Origin: Jackrogersella multiformis
Lineage: Eukaryota > Ascomycota > Sordariomycetes > Xylariales > Hypoxylaceae
Assembly (NCBI GenBank): GCA_902806575.1
Contig: CADCXD010000002.1
Location: forward strand, 1,674,001 to 1,738,000
Length of the DNA: 64,000 nt
Direction: 5' to 3'
Shown here: piece after piece, positions 1 through 11,953 of the stretch
Numbering within the stretch: position 1 is the stretch's first letter
Layout: each line of letters opens with the position of its first letter
Program-made: the position numbers and the translations under genes
The notes under the pieces: generated by a model
Seen by the model: only the letters and a program-made list of their open reading frames with translations
What the model was told of the DNA's origin: nothing
Database searches by the model: none

Positions 1-29
1 CCTTAGAACCTCTGTGAAGCTTCCAACTG

Positions 30-65
30 GGGTCCGTAGGGTCCATGGGGTCCATAAGGTCCATA
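30..65. repeat. 9-bp tandem repeat, 4 units
   Basis: Four consecutive 9-bp units of the form GGGTCCATA (variants GGGTCCGTA, GGGTCCATG, AGGTCCATA). It is a short minisatellite in non-coding DNA at the window edge. No function can be inferred. Confidence 0.85.
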
Positions 66-184
66 AGGTGTGGGACATTTCCTATCTATAAGATATCGAC
101 CTTGAAGCTGCCAGGGGATTTATTATTCTTAACGATATAGGTACCTGGCTACCTTGTGTGATTGTGTGATTTAAAATGTCGCTA

Positions 185-208
185 GTTTCCGTTTCCGTTT
201 CCGTTTCC
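185..208. repeat. GTTTCC hexamer repeat, 4 units
   Basis: Four perfect GTTTCC units. This is a microsatellite in a non-coding spacer. It does not match the TTAGGG telomere repeat usual in filamentous fungi. Confidence 0.85.
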
Positions 209-1083
209 TTGTTCCTTTATCCTTGTGTTGCGATAAGCTGCTTGCATGTCTACCCAGGTAGGCTAGGCTTGTAAGATGTCTTGATGTAGGTATTATCGGC
301 AATGCGGCAGTATGGCGTATGGTCAGAGGAGGATGGGAGGATGGGAGGTCGGGGACCAAGCAGCCAAAGTCAGCATCTATTGTTCTGAAAGGTTCCAAGG
401 TTGTATGATGTAAATTTAGTTGAAATAAGGTTCCATTGGTACGAATCGCGCAATACTAGGCTCATCGTGAATGATCGAATGCTACCTAGTGTAGTGCTAG
501 GTAAAGTGGTAAAGTGGTAAGGTGGAGAAAAGGAAAAGGGTGTTCGTATGTCAGTCTTCCTTTGTCATAGACTCGGTCTGGAAAGAGAAAAATGTAGAGC
601 TGGCAACCGTGGGCGTGGCACGGGTAGGTACCTAGTGTAGTAGTGGCAGCTGCAAACCACATAACCTAGATGATAGAGCTGGCTTGTAAAGATTTATCGA
701 TAAGATCCCATAGGTGGATATCACCGAAAGACTGGGGACCTCTAGGGGAGCTCCCCGCAATTCTACCTAGTGTAGACTAGACCTGCTAGACCTAGGTAAG
801 TCCCACTGACTGTCGATTGGTCACACAAACAGAGGATAGTGAAGTCACATCCAAACTGCCCCACCTAAAACATTTACAGGACAATTCGTCGAAGAAGGAA
901 GAAGGAACCTTTGAAAGAACGAGGGAAGAAGGAAGGAAGAACATTGAAGCATCACATAAGTTGAAACTTACAGAAACTTACAACGTTGTAACCTACAACA
1001 CCCAAGTTACTTCACCAATATTCTACCCGATAGAAACTTACAATATTCAAATACCTGTTTAAATCGTCAAGATCTCGTCTGTC

Positions 1084-2580
1084 ATGTCTGTGCCACCACA
1101 GTTGATTCGCGTGAAGCGAAAGGCCACAGAGGAGGCACCAGTTTCCTTTCTTCGTAAGTCGTCGCATAACGTGTCGCGCGTGCCAAGTGATGTCATACTA
1201 AAGAATGAAAGAGAGGAAGAAAAATATAGTTGACCTTTCTTCTAGGCGTCCAAGAGAATAAGAGACATCGAAGTGAGGCCTTTGTGTACCAGCGAAAAGA
1301 AGACCGAGCTTCTTTCCTCGATATTCCTCCTGACCCTCTCATCCACCACTCCGCGCCGCACAGTCTACCGCTCCCGCCTACGAATCCTGCCGAGACAACA
1401 CCATTCCAGAGCTCCGATATACCAGGAGATATACCAGGAACCAGTGCCGACGGCAGACCTAGCGACAATGGCACCAGTGGCAAACCGGCTAATGTTGCCC
1501 CTACCACTGTTGTTGGCACTACATCCGAACAGCGACGATTTCACATATCGAGAAAGGACATGAAACTTGCCTCTTCTTCTCAATCTGATCGATCATTTGG
1601 AGGTGTATCGAAGAAGCGCTCTGCACCTACGTTGTTTGTCGAGCGCAAGATCAAGCGAATTGCTTCTAGGCCCTTCCTCAAGTCCCAGGCCGCCGTTACT
1701 GATGCAGTCGCTTCGTCACCTACACCGCTGGCCGCGACCACGGCGGCCGAGGATATGGAGGTAGACAAGGTCGAGCCACGGAAGCTCAAGAAGCCTGGCG
1801 TCGCAAGATTCCCGAAAAAGGAGGTTAGCGAGAAATACAAGGCTGACCTCCCGAAATCCCTGACGGAGCGATGGAACGTTGATGTCGACAAGATGACAGC
1901 CGAGATGAACGCATTCGCGATGGAGCAAATCGGATTTAACCTTAAGAAGGCCGAAGAGGAGAACAAACTTCGATCCCCTGCCAAGACTCAACTCAAATAT
2001 AAGCCGAAGCCTACCAAGCGATATGCTGAACGACACCCCGAGGAAGCACATGGCTCGATAGACACAGAAATGACGGACGCTGATGTAGGCACTAGCGATA
2101 GCGACGACAGTGACTACATCATCGAAACCTACGAGCGTATCCCCGTAAGCAAGATGGGAGACCATGTACCCGCGCACAAGATTGGAGTCCTAGTACTTGA
2201 GGAGGATCCGGACCTAGATTATTTCTACGGGGAGGATGGCGATAGTGAAGACGAATGGGCCGAGGACGAGGAAGATGAAAATGGTGCGTGCTGCGTTATC
2301 AAGTCACAATGCCCTACGTCCTATATTTCAGTAATCTGACTAATCTACAGCCGAGAACTACTACGCTGCGGATTATCCCGATGAGGAAGTTGCTTCAGAC
2401 GACGAATTTAACAAGAATCCCTATTCATTCCGAACAAGCAATGCTTCGGACCTCGAGGAGTATGACTTGGACGACGAGGATGATGACGATGATGCAGCCT
2501 TCAGCGATAAGGGCGAGGGAGGCAGATTCACCACGCATATCGGCGGACGCAGGGGTGAATTCATGGCGAACAATCTGTAA
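1084..2580 (+). CDS. IWR1: Iwr1-family RNA polymerase II nuclear import factor
   Basis: Three exons: 1084-1153, 1246-2283, 2351-2580 (445 aa). Introns are 92 and 67 nt with GTAAGT and GTGCGT donors and TAG/CAG acceptors. In yeast, Iwr1 binds assembled RNA polymerase II and carries it into the nucleus. The N-terminus has two basic clusters, KRK (11-13) and KRHR (29-32), spaced like a bipartite nuclear localisation signal, followed by the conserved EAFVYQR. The acidic Iwr1 domain lies at about 310-385, with DYIIETYERIP, DLDYFYGE and, after the second splice, ENYYAADYPDEE. The C-terminus is an Asp/Glu-rich tail. The first exon encodes the family-typical start with the IRVKRK motif, which is why this ATG was chosen over downstream ones. 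The middle section is low-complexity and poorly conserved. Identification is firm; the first 24 residues depend on the predicted intron. Confidence 0.9.
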
Positions 2581-4265
2581 GGGCGTCGTTATCTACGAGT
2601 ATACAGCAGCGACTATGCCGCGCGGCAATTTTATGGGACGGGGGCATCGCGAAATTTGCGCTGCCATCTAGGAATAATCGACTTTTGTGGAGCATGTGTT
2701 GGTCTGTAGCAAGACCCGACACTCTGGCACCAGGCATCGGCGTTTAATCCTTCGGCGAGGATAGTCCTTACGGGCATATGAAACCCGCGAGGGAGAAGAG
2801 GGCGGTTTGTCTCTGCCGAGCCTTAGGTGGTCGGGGTTTTTAAGCAAACACACCGCCCTAGTCTTCCCCTTTCCCCCTTCCCCCCCAGATCTACATGTGA
2901 AAATTCCGAATGGTCCGAATACGCATATACTATGCCATGACAAGCTCAACCGCCGATGTGATGATAAATAGCTATGGCTGTCATTGGCGCGGCCGCACCG
3001 TCAGGCAAACTTAAGCCTGAGCTCTTCGTATGATAGTGTAGCACAGCTGGCGACTCCGGCCAGTTTCTGACGAAATCACATACCATTTGCATCTCCCGGC
3101 ACTGTCGATTGTGCGATTGTGTTTCAAGGCTCGTCTACATCGCATTCCGAAGCCCGTGCATATTTTCGTAGGTACATATACCATAGCCTGCCTACCTACC
3201 TAGACCCTGGGGCAGGTGAACGACACCCCATGGCCGTCATCCTGTAGACGAAGATAATGTAGGTCAGAGATATATAAGGCAGGTGAGTACAAAAAAACGA
3301 CGAATAGCAAAGCAGAGAACCGACTCATGCTTGCAAATGGATTGCCCCATGCGCACACCAATTGTTTTTTTTTTTCCTCAACCAAAACTCCTCCCTCCGG
3401 TGACGCTGCTCGTGTTATGTACATACCTACCTACTTACCTACCTACCTAGGTATGTTTGCACGTCCGCTACAAACAAGTACTTGCGACCGAGCGAGTAAG
3501 CTCGTCCACAAATGTGAGATGTGAGAATACCTCGTAGCAGATATACGGTTATTCGGGACCGCAAAAAGATGAAGTAAAGAGGCAGATCGGGGAATAAGGG
3601 GAAAGCAATCAGAGACGCTTAGAAGCCAAACAAAGAAAGGAGGTATAATGGTAGTAGTACATTTTAATCCATGCTCCGTGACCATTTCCTAAGTTCATTA
3701 ATCCGTATTCCGTGTTAGACGATCAATCAACCAGTCCAACCAGTCTGGTCCTACACGGAGGTGCCACACAGGGCTTTAATGGAAATCAGTAGTCCTGTTT
3801 AATCCCAAACCCCAAGCCTCGTCATCTACTAAGCCTATCAGCAATGCCTGCCTCCCTTTCCCGTTTCCTCCGCCTAGACCCCCTATACGCCCCGTCCCCC
3901 TTAAGCCATTGTCTATTGCGCCGCCCCTTTCCTTCCCATATCCACCAGATGATCTAACCATCGTCCACCGCGTTATGTTGTATGTAAAAGAATGAGATAC
4001 GCGCGTGAATAGGTACCTAACCCTACGCGGCGAGCCTCCCGCTGGCGGGTTTTGAAGTACTTGGACCTCTCTCTGTCCGTCTCGGAGACGAGGTTTTTTT
4101 GTAGGTAAATGAGTACACATGAAAATAAACGGAAAAGTTCGACGTGAAAATGTGCAGAATTATGTATGCCGTCCGGGATAGATAAAACGGGGTAGAGGCA
4201 GCCGTAGGAGGTAGTTATATCTGCTTCATACTTATAGGTACTTCATATGTGAAAGGTACCTCCTC
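2581..4265. other. Convergent spacer, no gene seen
   Basis: Non-coding DNA between the 3' ends of IWR1 and the SANT-like gene. It contains homopolymer runs (T-tract near 3365-3378) and a cluster of TACCTACCTAGGTA words at about 3421-3453. Short open frames here show no recognisable family and have mixed codon choice. Confidence 0.6.
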
Positions 4266-5878
4266 CTAGACGGTTCCCGTTTCCATCTTCCGACGCTTGG
4301 CCTCGGCGTTCATCTCTTCGCACGTGTAGAACCTCACGACCGCCTCGGCGCGCATCAGATCCTCCGCGTCGAACGGCGGCTGGCGGGCGTGGCGGGGACG
4401 GGCGAGGCGGGACCCCCCCATGCCGTGGGGGGCGGAGCGCTTGTGGTTTTCCTTCTCCTTGTCCGGCTTCGGGCAGCAGGCGCACTCGCCGGTCTCGAGC
4501 GTGTCCTTCCACTTGCCCCGGCTGATGGCTTCGCGCCGGTGTGCCTCCCTCTGCGGGATACGCTCCTTCACTGCTCGCGGTCGTTAGCGATCTTTCGCGG
4601 TGGCGGGGGGGAGGGGAAAAATGTGCCCGAAGGAGACTTACCCAGCTCGGCAGCCTTCTGCTTGAATGTGGCGGGTACCCAGGGGTAAAGCAAAGCCCGT
4701 TCGGGGTATAGGTAGGTGAGGCTAAAGTACAAGTACAGCTTGTTTTCTTTTTGATGCCGAACCTTCTTTGTCGTCGCAGCTACGTGTCCGTTCGGAAGGA
4801 ACGCCAGCCTCCTTCCCCTATCCACGAGTTGGGGAACGTGCATGTTGTCCCGGTAGTGGACACCCTGGATGCCTTGGGTACCGCGGTTCTTCTCGGCGTC
4901 GGCCATGGGGAACTTCTCTTGGAAGAGCCGCTTGTTATCCTCCCATGAAAGTTTCATCTCGTATTTGTTAAAACGGATGTAGTCCGTCTCCTCTAGCGAG
5001 TACTTGAGATTATTGTGTGGTACCTTTTTCTCGGATTCGGGCTGCTCGCGCTTCAGTCTGCTCTTCGCTACCCTAGGGGGTGAAATTTGTTGGGAAAGCC
5101 GATTGCAGCAGCCGCGAGACTGTGGAGTGTAGTGTTGCTTTTCACGGTAGAATACCTGCGGCGAGTCGCGCATGTATATGTTAATGTTCAACGATGAAAA
5201 TTCCCCTCGGCCGCTTGGCTCCGAGAGGAGACTCTTCGCCTCGCTGGACTCCTTCCTCCATAGGTTAAGACACTGGACAATGGGGTCCTCGGGCGGCGGT
5301 ACTGCTGGCTTGCTTGAAAGTATATACTCGCTGCTAGGCTCCGGACTAGAATCAGGGGTCTTCAATAGCCCCTCGGTCCTAGGGTACGAAGTAACATTGT
5401 GGCTTTCGTGGTCAGCAGAAGGCAACAGACAAGAAACGCTCGGTAGCTCGACCGATGGACGTTTGATCTTCTTTAAAATCCCATCCGTGCTGTCGCGATT
5501 CTGATGATTCTGGTAGGTATATTGTCTGGCAGGTGGTACCAAGTCAAGTCGAGAAAACTCATCAAACTCCTTCTTCGGCGGTACTGCCTGTGGTGATGAA
5601 GGCGGGGTGGATATTATTTCCCATGAGTCTGGGGATGAACCTTGGGAGAACGAAGTGCCAGACCTATCACTTATAGGAGAATAAGGCGTATCCGGGACAT
5701 ATGTGCGTCGGATTATATCCTTTGCTCCTCCGTAGTCACCAAAGTTACTCGTAAGCCGGCCAATATTCAGCTGAGACGACCGAGGTTCTAGTGTGCGGAG
5801 CGGAAGCGTCGAAGATTCCATACTTGCGGGGTCCTTGTTATATTGAATTCGCATTCCGTTAGAGAAAACGGGACTCAT
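4266..5878 (-). CDS. SANT/Myb-like domain protein, hypothetical
   Basis: Two exons on the minus strand: 5878-4642 and 4570-4266 (513 aa), split by a 71-nt intron with a GTAAGT donor and CAG acceptor. The first ~290 residues are Ser/Pro-rich and probably disordered. Residues ~296-346 contain EETDYIRF, LSWEDNKRLFQEKFP and GIQGVHYRDN. This matches the short SANT-like fold common in fungal regulators, in which an acidic start, a Trp-containing helix, an F-x-x-x-FP turn and a 'Q-x-x-YYR' helix recur. A short Cys-containing segment (ECACCP) and a basic C-terminal tail (EAKRRKMETG) follow in exon 2. A DNA- or chromatin-binding role is inferred from the fold only, and no orthologue is recognised. The neighbouring IWR1 gene is convergent. 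Confidence 0.75.
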
Positions 5879-8800
5879 AGCCTCAGAGAAAGCAAGGGCA
5901 ACAAGCTGAGTGAAAGTCCTAGTTGATGAAGATCGCTAGTTATGGAGCGAAGCGTGAAGGGAGCAAGACTATTTATGATATCCTAAGTCGGTGTAGAAGC
6001 GCGAGTAAGTGGAGGCTAGGGTGAGCCAAGTACCCTTATGTATTAATATAGGACCAACAGCTTTCCCGACAGGTAGGGCCACATCTACTGAAGAGTAATA
6101 GATTCACCTCTCGTCTGCAGACAAGCAGCCATGAAATAATAGCAAACACCCCGGGTGCCGCTAAGAGAGAGGCAACTATTGCTACTTGTCTCTTGGCTTC
6201 CTATATACGACACGGCTCGAAATTGATACAATAAGTACGCCTATTTGTCTCTAGGAATATAATTAGAATGATTTTCAACTTAGTCTCTTGGTCAAGAAAT
6301 TAGTGGCGATTTGAGAGACATGGACAACTAGGTACGCAGGGTATGCCATCTTGTACCAAGAAATCCGAACTTGACAGAAATGGGCAGCCGAGGTGGTAGG
6401 GAAGGAATGGCAAACGAATGGCTTGTAGAATGACAACGCTTGGTCTGGTGGCGGTATATCCAAGTAAAGGAGCCACTCCAACTCCAATTCGTGATGCTTG
6501 AGTGGATGGATCACGGCGCAAGGGGGGGGCTTGAGGGTTAAGGCTATCCTCGACGCAAACCCGGTAAGACCCCGACATATTGTTTCAAGGTTCTGCGTAA
6601 CTAAATCGATAGTAGCCGATCGTGCATTGGGACGACCAAACCCGACATGAAAACCAGTTAGACGGACGAACAGAGCTGCATGTGCCAGATACGCCCTCAA
6701 CATTAGGGGCGTCCAAATCGTCTACGATAGAATTTCGAGTGTTTTTATTTTTTTTGTTTTTCTTCCTCCTCCTTACCGCAGACAGAAGCAAGGTAATTCG
6801 TGATTGTGCTCCTCCATCCTAGCCTGTTAAGCTCGATTGACAATGGTTTACCTACACTGTGACTAGCATCGTATGTGTCGTGCTGCGCTATTCGTTAACG
6901 ACCAACCGGGGGTCCCAAGCTGTCGGGACCGGCAAACCAATGGAAACAATGAAGAAGGTCCAGGGGCAGTAAACCGAAGAGGGGATAGAGGTAGGCGGGC
7001 CGGTTATGCGCTGAATAATTTGTGAAGGGCGACTGAATTATGCCAGATGTGCTGTCAGCCTCTGATGAGGATTGCTCGACAGTGCGTGAAAGGAGTCCTG
7101 CCATCCTGCCAACCGCTCACGAGAATGTTGCTTGGGTACTAGGTCCCATCTGTGGCAGAGGCTTAGACTACCTATCCGGGAGAAGAAAAAAAAAACACAT
7201 CGCGATTTCCGTATAAGATACTAATACCGCCTTCTACCTAAATGGGGCGCGCGGTAAGATTTCTTTTTTTGTCACCATAAGCGCGGTGATGGAGGTTGTG
7301 TGTTGACCTTATTGGGTGATTGATTCGTGGGGGTATGTAATGGTCGAGACTCTTCGACTCTCGGCCCGGAAAGACATAGGCAGAGATTCGGCTCAGAGGC
7401 AATCTTTGCCTAACTAGGCGTCCCTCGGCTTTGATTTCATTCCTTACAGATCCTAAACTTTTAAACCTGGCCTTGCGTCTATAACAAGGCAGTTCTAATT
7501 ATGCATCTCTTGCCAGATTGGAACACTTGCAGTGCGTGGAGAGGCGCTAAATGCAAAGTGAGCCAGTTGAAGAATAATAAGAGACCAGCGCAGAGTTGTA
7601 GACGAGTCGCTTAGACGATTGTGCTGATTGCATTCCCCCTGTCTTGGATACATCTGTAACGAGACCCCAATGATACCTGAATCCTATTTTATGTTAGTTG
7701 GAAGTGCTCGCGCATAACTTGACAAGCTTGTGACTTGACCTGCCGAACCGAATGGAACACCTAGGGCCGATATCTCTACCAAGGTAGGCGAAGTTGTTTT
7801 TTTTTTCTTGAAAAAAAACCAACTCTCAACCGCCCCCCTGTTTTTCAACTTCCTAATCTGCTCCTACTAGACCGGCCGTAAAACCAATATACCGGAAGCC
7901 CAATGGCATACCAAGCTGATCGAAGGTATCATGTAGCTATGTGACTTCAAAGCTGAGTGGTGCTTGAATTTGCCTCCGGAGCTAAACAACCAATGCTTCG
8001 GATCGGAGGTTCATGTCGTTGCGAGCCTTGTATTTGTTTTCCTTTTTCCTTTTCCCTTCCCGTGTCTATGGAATCTTGTCTATCCAATAGATAGATGAGG
8101 GTGCTATGCATACATAGAGAGTCTAGAAGCAGCATCGAGATAGGTATTGGAACAATGACATTGCGGCTTCGGGAGTTTCTATTAATTGTACAAACTCATT
8201 GGGTGGAAAAGGGCCCGCCTCACGCCTCCTCGGATGACAACCAAGACATATCGACGCTAATCCCTCTTGAAACAAGGGTTCTCCAGATTGATCTCCAGGG
8301 TTCTGTAGCTACAGACCTTGAGCAGCCATCAAACCCTCCGGGTCCCGCTAGATTGAGCCAAAGGCCTGTGACAGACACGCGGCTCGTCGAGATTTGACTC
8401 TAGCGTATGCGCACTAGAGCATCCTGATAAACGTCAATAGGACGGGACTAAAAGCCGAGATCTGGCAATCATCCGCAAACCAGTCCACATCGGGAGATAC
8501 GGACTGAATTTTTCTAGTAGTAAAACTGGCTTGCTAGAGAGTCAGCGCCTTTATGACATGTCATATTAGCAAATCCTCTGCTTCCACTGACAAGTCGCCG
8601 TCTAAGACCTACTGTCTCGGCATGTATCCAGCTGCAGTGCGTAGAATGGTCGGTATTTTGTCATAATTGGAATTCCCCTTCGCAGTAGCGAATAAGTACA
8701 TATTCGTCTCACGGCTTGACGAAGTATAAAAAAAAGAATATGTCAATAGTCTTTGAGGCTCCTTGACTCTGAAACATGTCAGGTGACAGCTGAATATTTA

Positions 8801-9137
8801 TGGAATGATGGCACCAGTCTCAGAACGCCGTGTCGGCCGTGCCATTGTGATGACAGCCGTTCTCGTACTACAGTTACACTGAAACGCGAAGAAGCCGCTG
8901 AAGCCATTGTGTGATAAGCATTCCCAGCAAACTCTCATAGCAGGAGACGGTTCAGCCTCGGTGATCAAGTATCGCTGAGTAGGTCGGCGATGTTGGGAAA
9001 GAGGTCGGAAATGTCGCAGACATTATACCAAGTTGAGACATCAGAGATCTCGACGGATGGTTGGTCGAGGGCTCCATCTATAGACAAATTACGGACCATA
9101 AAATTAATACCAGCGACTGGTTTGCTTAGCCCTGGAA
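5879..9137. other. 3.3-kb spacer, no convincing gene
   Basis: The longest open frames (for example 6275-6703 minus and 8095-8397 plus) show no family resemblance and no supporting splice pattern. The DNA has scattered T-runs (6745-6775, 7262-7271, 7797-7808). The 5' part should hold the promoter of the SANT-like gene, which reads away from it. Confidence 0.5.
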
Positions 9138-10434
9138 CTAGAGCTTAGGAGTCCCGACTACTGGGGTGATGTGGCTGTCGTGGCTTCCTACCCCTGCCCC
9201 ATCGACGGCGGTGTCAGAGTCAGAAGTCATATTCGACGACCACGAACCACTGTCATCTGTCTCGATGAATGATTCGTCGCCGGAAAATTTCCTGTAGCCA
9301 GTTAATTAACTGCTAAAAGGCCCCTAGAAGAAGCACAGTTCGGCAACATATACTCACCATCCTCTTTCCTCGCCGCCGCGAAGAAAACTACAGTTGGAGT
9401 CTAGTTCGCAGGTCCAGCCTCCGTAAAGACCAGTTCCGCCCTTAATCGACGATGCTGGATCAGACCAACCTGAATCTTGGGGATGGGGATCGACATGGCT
9501 TGCAGGAGAAATCTTCTGATAGACGTTTTTAGATCTTACTTCTTCGACCCGCCTCTCGTCCCGCGCTGTCGGAACTATAGCTTCAACTCCCGTCTTACTG
9601 TCTGGATGCGAGGGAGTTTGAATAGTGTTGGACCCCCGTCGTTTGTATTTGCTTAGTCCGCAAGTAAATGCGCCATAGTCTTTCTCCATCTGTCCCGTGA
9701 GAACTCGTCCGAGCGCGATAACTACCGCGGCGTGAGTACACACTACAACGGCTCTGTGGCCCTCCTGATCGCTACGCCTGATGATAAAATCGATCACCTT
9801 TGCGACCCGGTCGTGCAGCTGCGATAGAGACTCCCCGTGGCGCGAGGGCGCCGGGCTAGATGTGTAGGCTGCATCAAGTTCGGGGAAGAAACTCTGCAAC
9901 TCATTCAGGGGTGCAGATGATGGGTGCTCGAAGTGTGCCAAGCCGTACCATTCACCAAGCCCATGATCCACGCGAATATTAGGAGGCACCTCTGCTGAGA
10001 CATTCCCGGACTGCTGGGTCTGAAGGCCCCGGAGGTTGCGCACGAACGGCTTGATAGTTTGCATGCATCGATAATAAGGACTAGAGTAGACCTGTTCTAT
10101 CGATGGATCTAGTTCTAGTAGATATGTGGCTAACTCATTTGCCTGATCAACACCGTGAGAGGTGAGAGCCGGGTCTGTAGGTAAGCCGGTAGGAGAACGA
10201 ATAAAAGATGAATAGGTCCCGGTCAACGGGTCAACGCTCCAGTGCGAACGAAACTAATAAAAAGTAAGCATTCATTCAGCCAAATAGCCCCCAATAGCTT
10301 CCAGTCGGCTTCTCCCGGATAATAGGGGGAGTAAGACGAAATAGTCTCAGGGTAAGAAAGGAATTCTTGTTGTGTAAACTAGAAGTACAGCTTCTTACCC
10401 CATGCCGGGTCACGTATATGACCTCTAAAGACAT
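9138..10434 (-). CDS. Histidine phosphatase protein with TFIIIC tau55-like tail
   Basis: Three exons on the minus strand: 10434-10399, 10253-9358, 9291-9138 (361 aa). A 12-codon first exon ends exactly at the catalytic motif T-R10-H11-G12. Further branch-1 histidine phosphatase residues are visible: Arg74 in SSPYYRCMQT, Glu113 in GLGEWYG and His186 in VVCTHAAVV. After about residue 275 comes GLYGGWTCELDSNCSFL, then GEERGW and FSGDESF across the last splice. This resembles the TFIIIC subunit-6/tau55 region found after the phosphatase domain in many fungi. The protein may therefore be the Tfc7/tau55 homologue of RNA polymerase III factor TFIIIC, or a related cytosolic phosphatase (YNL108C type). 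All catalytic residues are retained. Introns are 145 and 66 nt. The phosphatase assignment is firm; the TFIIIC role is inferred. Confidence 0.87.
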
Positions 10435-11621
10435 TGCTATCTACCTAGGTACCTAGGTATTCAGACATCAAGCTCTGCCCTCTGATTCGGCAGTGTGGAA
10501 AATAGAAAGGGGGGAGTGATATCGATATCATGAGGGATCAGCTTCGATGTACATTGGACATAATACATGTCCTGCTTATACGACGTATACGAAAATACCT
10601 AGATAGTTTCAGAGTCAGGCTGATAGGGAATAGAGATCCGGATGAGTGAATGCTAAGGTTCTAAGGAGAGCTGAACTCTGAGGCAGAATTGCTGTAATTC
10701 GGGAAATATTAAATTAGGAATAAAGAATATTAAGGAATGTACTATTACTAAGTAGGTGATGCCGAGGTACCTAAAAAGTGGAGAGAGTACGTACGGAGGT
10801 TAAATCATATCACGTGAATATTATGTAAGTCGAGTATAATGTACCTAGGTACTATATAATGAGTACCTACATGCAAGTATCTAGGTGTATAGGTACCAAG
10901 GTATACTGCCCCTTTTTAATAATCTTACCATTATTTAGAACTTAACTACCATATAATCGAAGCAAATAAGTAACACATATATAGTTATTTAAGAAGGAAA
11001 ATATTTAAGCTTAACTCTTACAAGTTGGCAAATGTATTCAGTCGCCAATCCATAATTTGGAGATTCTAATGGTTTAACTTCTTACACCCAAATAGGAAAA
11101 CAATTCATTGGAGAGGTAGGTGGCGCTCTAGCTACGACTCTAGTAGAATATGATTGTCCTAAAAAGCAATTCTAGCAGAGAGGGATGTCTCACTTAATTA
11201 CCTAAGAATTGGACATGAGTCGGATTTCACATATCAACTCCGTATCTACCGCTATTCTTCACCCCTTACGACATATCCCCTCTGCCTTTCCAAAATGTTT
11301 GCAGCAATTTATTCTCATAGCTTCGAGATTTCACTCACTGTTGTCAAACCAAGTTACGAAAACCCATCAAGACGAAGTTGCATTGAAGATCACATAATTC
11401 ATGGGAACCCAAAAATTTTTTTCCAGTAGACGATCTCGCCCATTATATTCATTCCTTATATATACACTCTGCTCATACGCACTAATCTATAGTTTCCTCA
11501 ACATCCGTAAGTTTATACAACCCTAGGTCGACAACCTAGGAATCATGTGGGCCCCGGTGAATGCGAGGATCCCAATCCCCACCGCTTAACTTGAACTAAG
11601 CAAGAATATGCGGGAGTTTGT
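10435..11621. other. A/T-rich spacer, no gene seen
   Basis: Contains many CCTAGGTACC palindromic words (10443-10460, 10840-10855, 10880-10905) and no credible open frame. It includes the promoter of the phosphatase gene on its left side. Confidence 0.55.
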
Positions 11622-11953
11622 TTAGTCGCCTATTTCGATTTTGGTTAGTCTTTCTTCATCAGATCGGATTAAGGCCACTCACAGTTACCTGCTGCTGCAG
11701 CGTTGTTAGCGTTCGCGGCATTTCCACCGTTGGCCTTCTGTCCGGCGTGATGTCGCTTGCAGTTCGCGGCATTAGCAGTGGCGGCGTTGTTGGCGTTGGC
11801 GTTGGCGTTGGCATTAGCCTTGGCTCCGTTGGCGTTTCCAGCGTTGGTTGCTGCTGCTGCGTTGCCGCCGTTGGCCTTCTGACCAGCGTGGTGGCGGGGC
11901 ATCACCATGGCGCTGGCGGCGGTGGCGAGAACGAGGATGGAGAAGAACTTCAT
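11622..11953 (-). CDS. Small secreted repeat-peptide precursor, function unknown
   Basis: Exon 1 is 11953-11683 and exon 2 is 11629-11622, joined over a 53-nt intron (GTGAGT donor, CTAAC branch, TAG acceptor), giving 92 aa ending NCD. Reading through instead gives 94 aa ending CEWP. Residues 1-15 form a classic signal peptide (MKFFSILVLATAASA, AxA cleavage site). The mature part is Asn/Ala/Gly-rich and carries two identical 14-residue copies, RHHAGQKANGGNAA, at 20-33 and 67-80. The second is preceded by a Kex2-type Lys-Arg (66-67) and the first by Pro-Arg. The DNA copies differ at nine codons, all silent. Two Cys residues (65 and 91) could pair. The layout fits the fungal class of Kex2-processed repeat proteins, which includes pheromone and ribosomal-peptide precursors, but no known core peptide is recognised. 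No tailoring enzyme (UstY/DUF3328, peptidase) was seen nearby. Role unknown. Confidence 0.75.

Larger units (their letters stand above)
1..1083. other. Spacer upstream of IWR1, no gene seen
   Basis: Only short open frames without family resemblance. It holds the two tandem repeats at 30-65 and 185-208, an AAAGTGGTAAAGTGGTAAGGTGG stretch near 503-525 in effect (short direct repeats), and repeated GAAACTTACA words at about 960-1045 just upstream of the IWR1 start. It presumably contains the IWR1 promoter and 5' leader. Confidence 0.6.

Noticed and set aside
6275..6703. 142-codon minus-strand frame in the 3.3-kb spacer
   Set aside because: No family resemblance, no flanking splice signals supporting a larger gene, and overlapping frames of equal quality.
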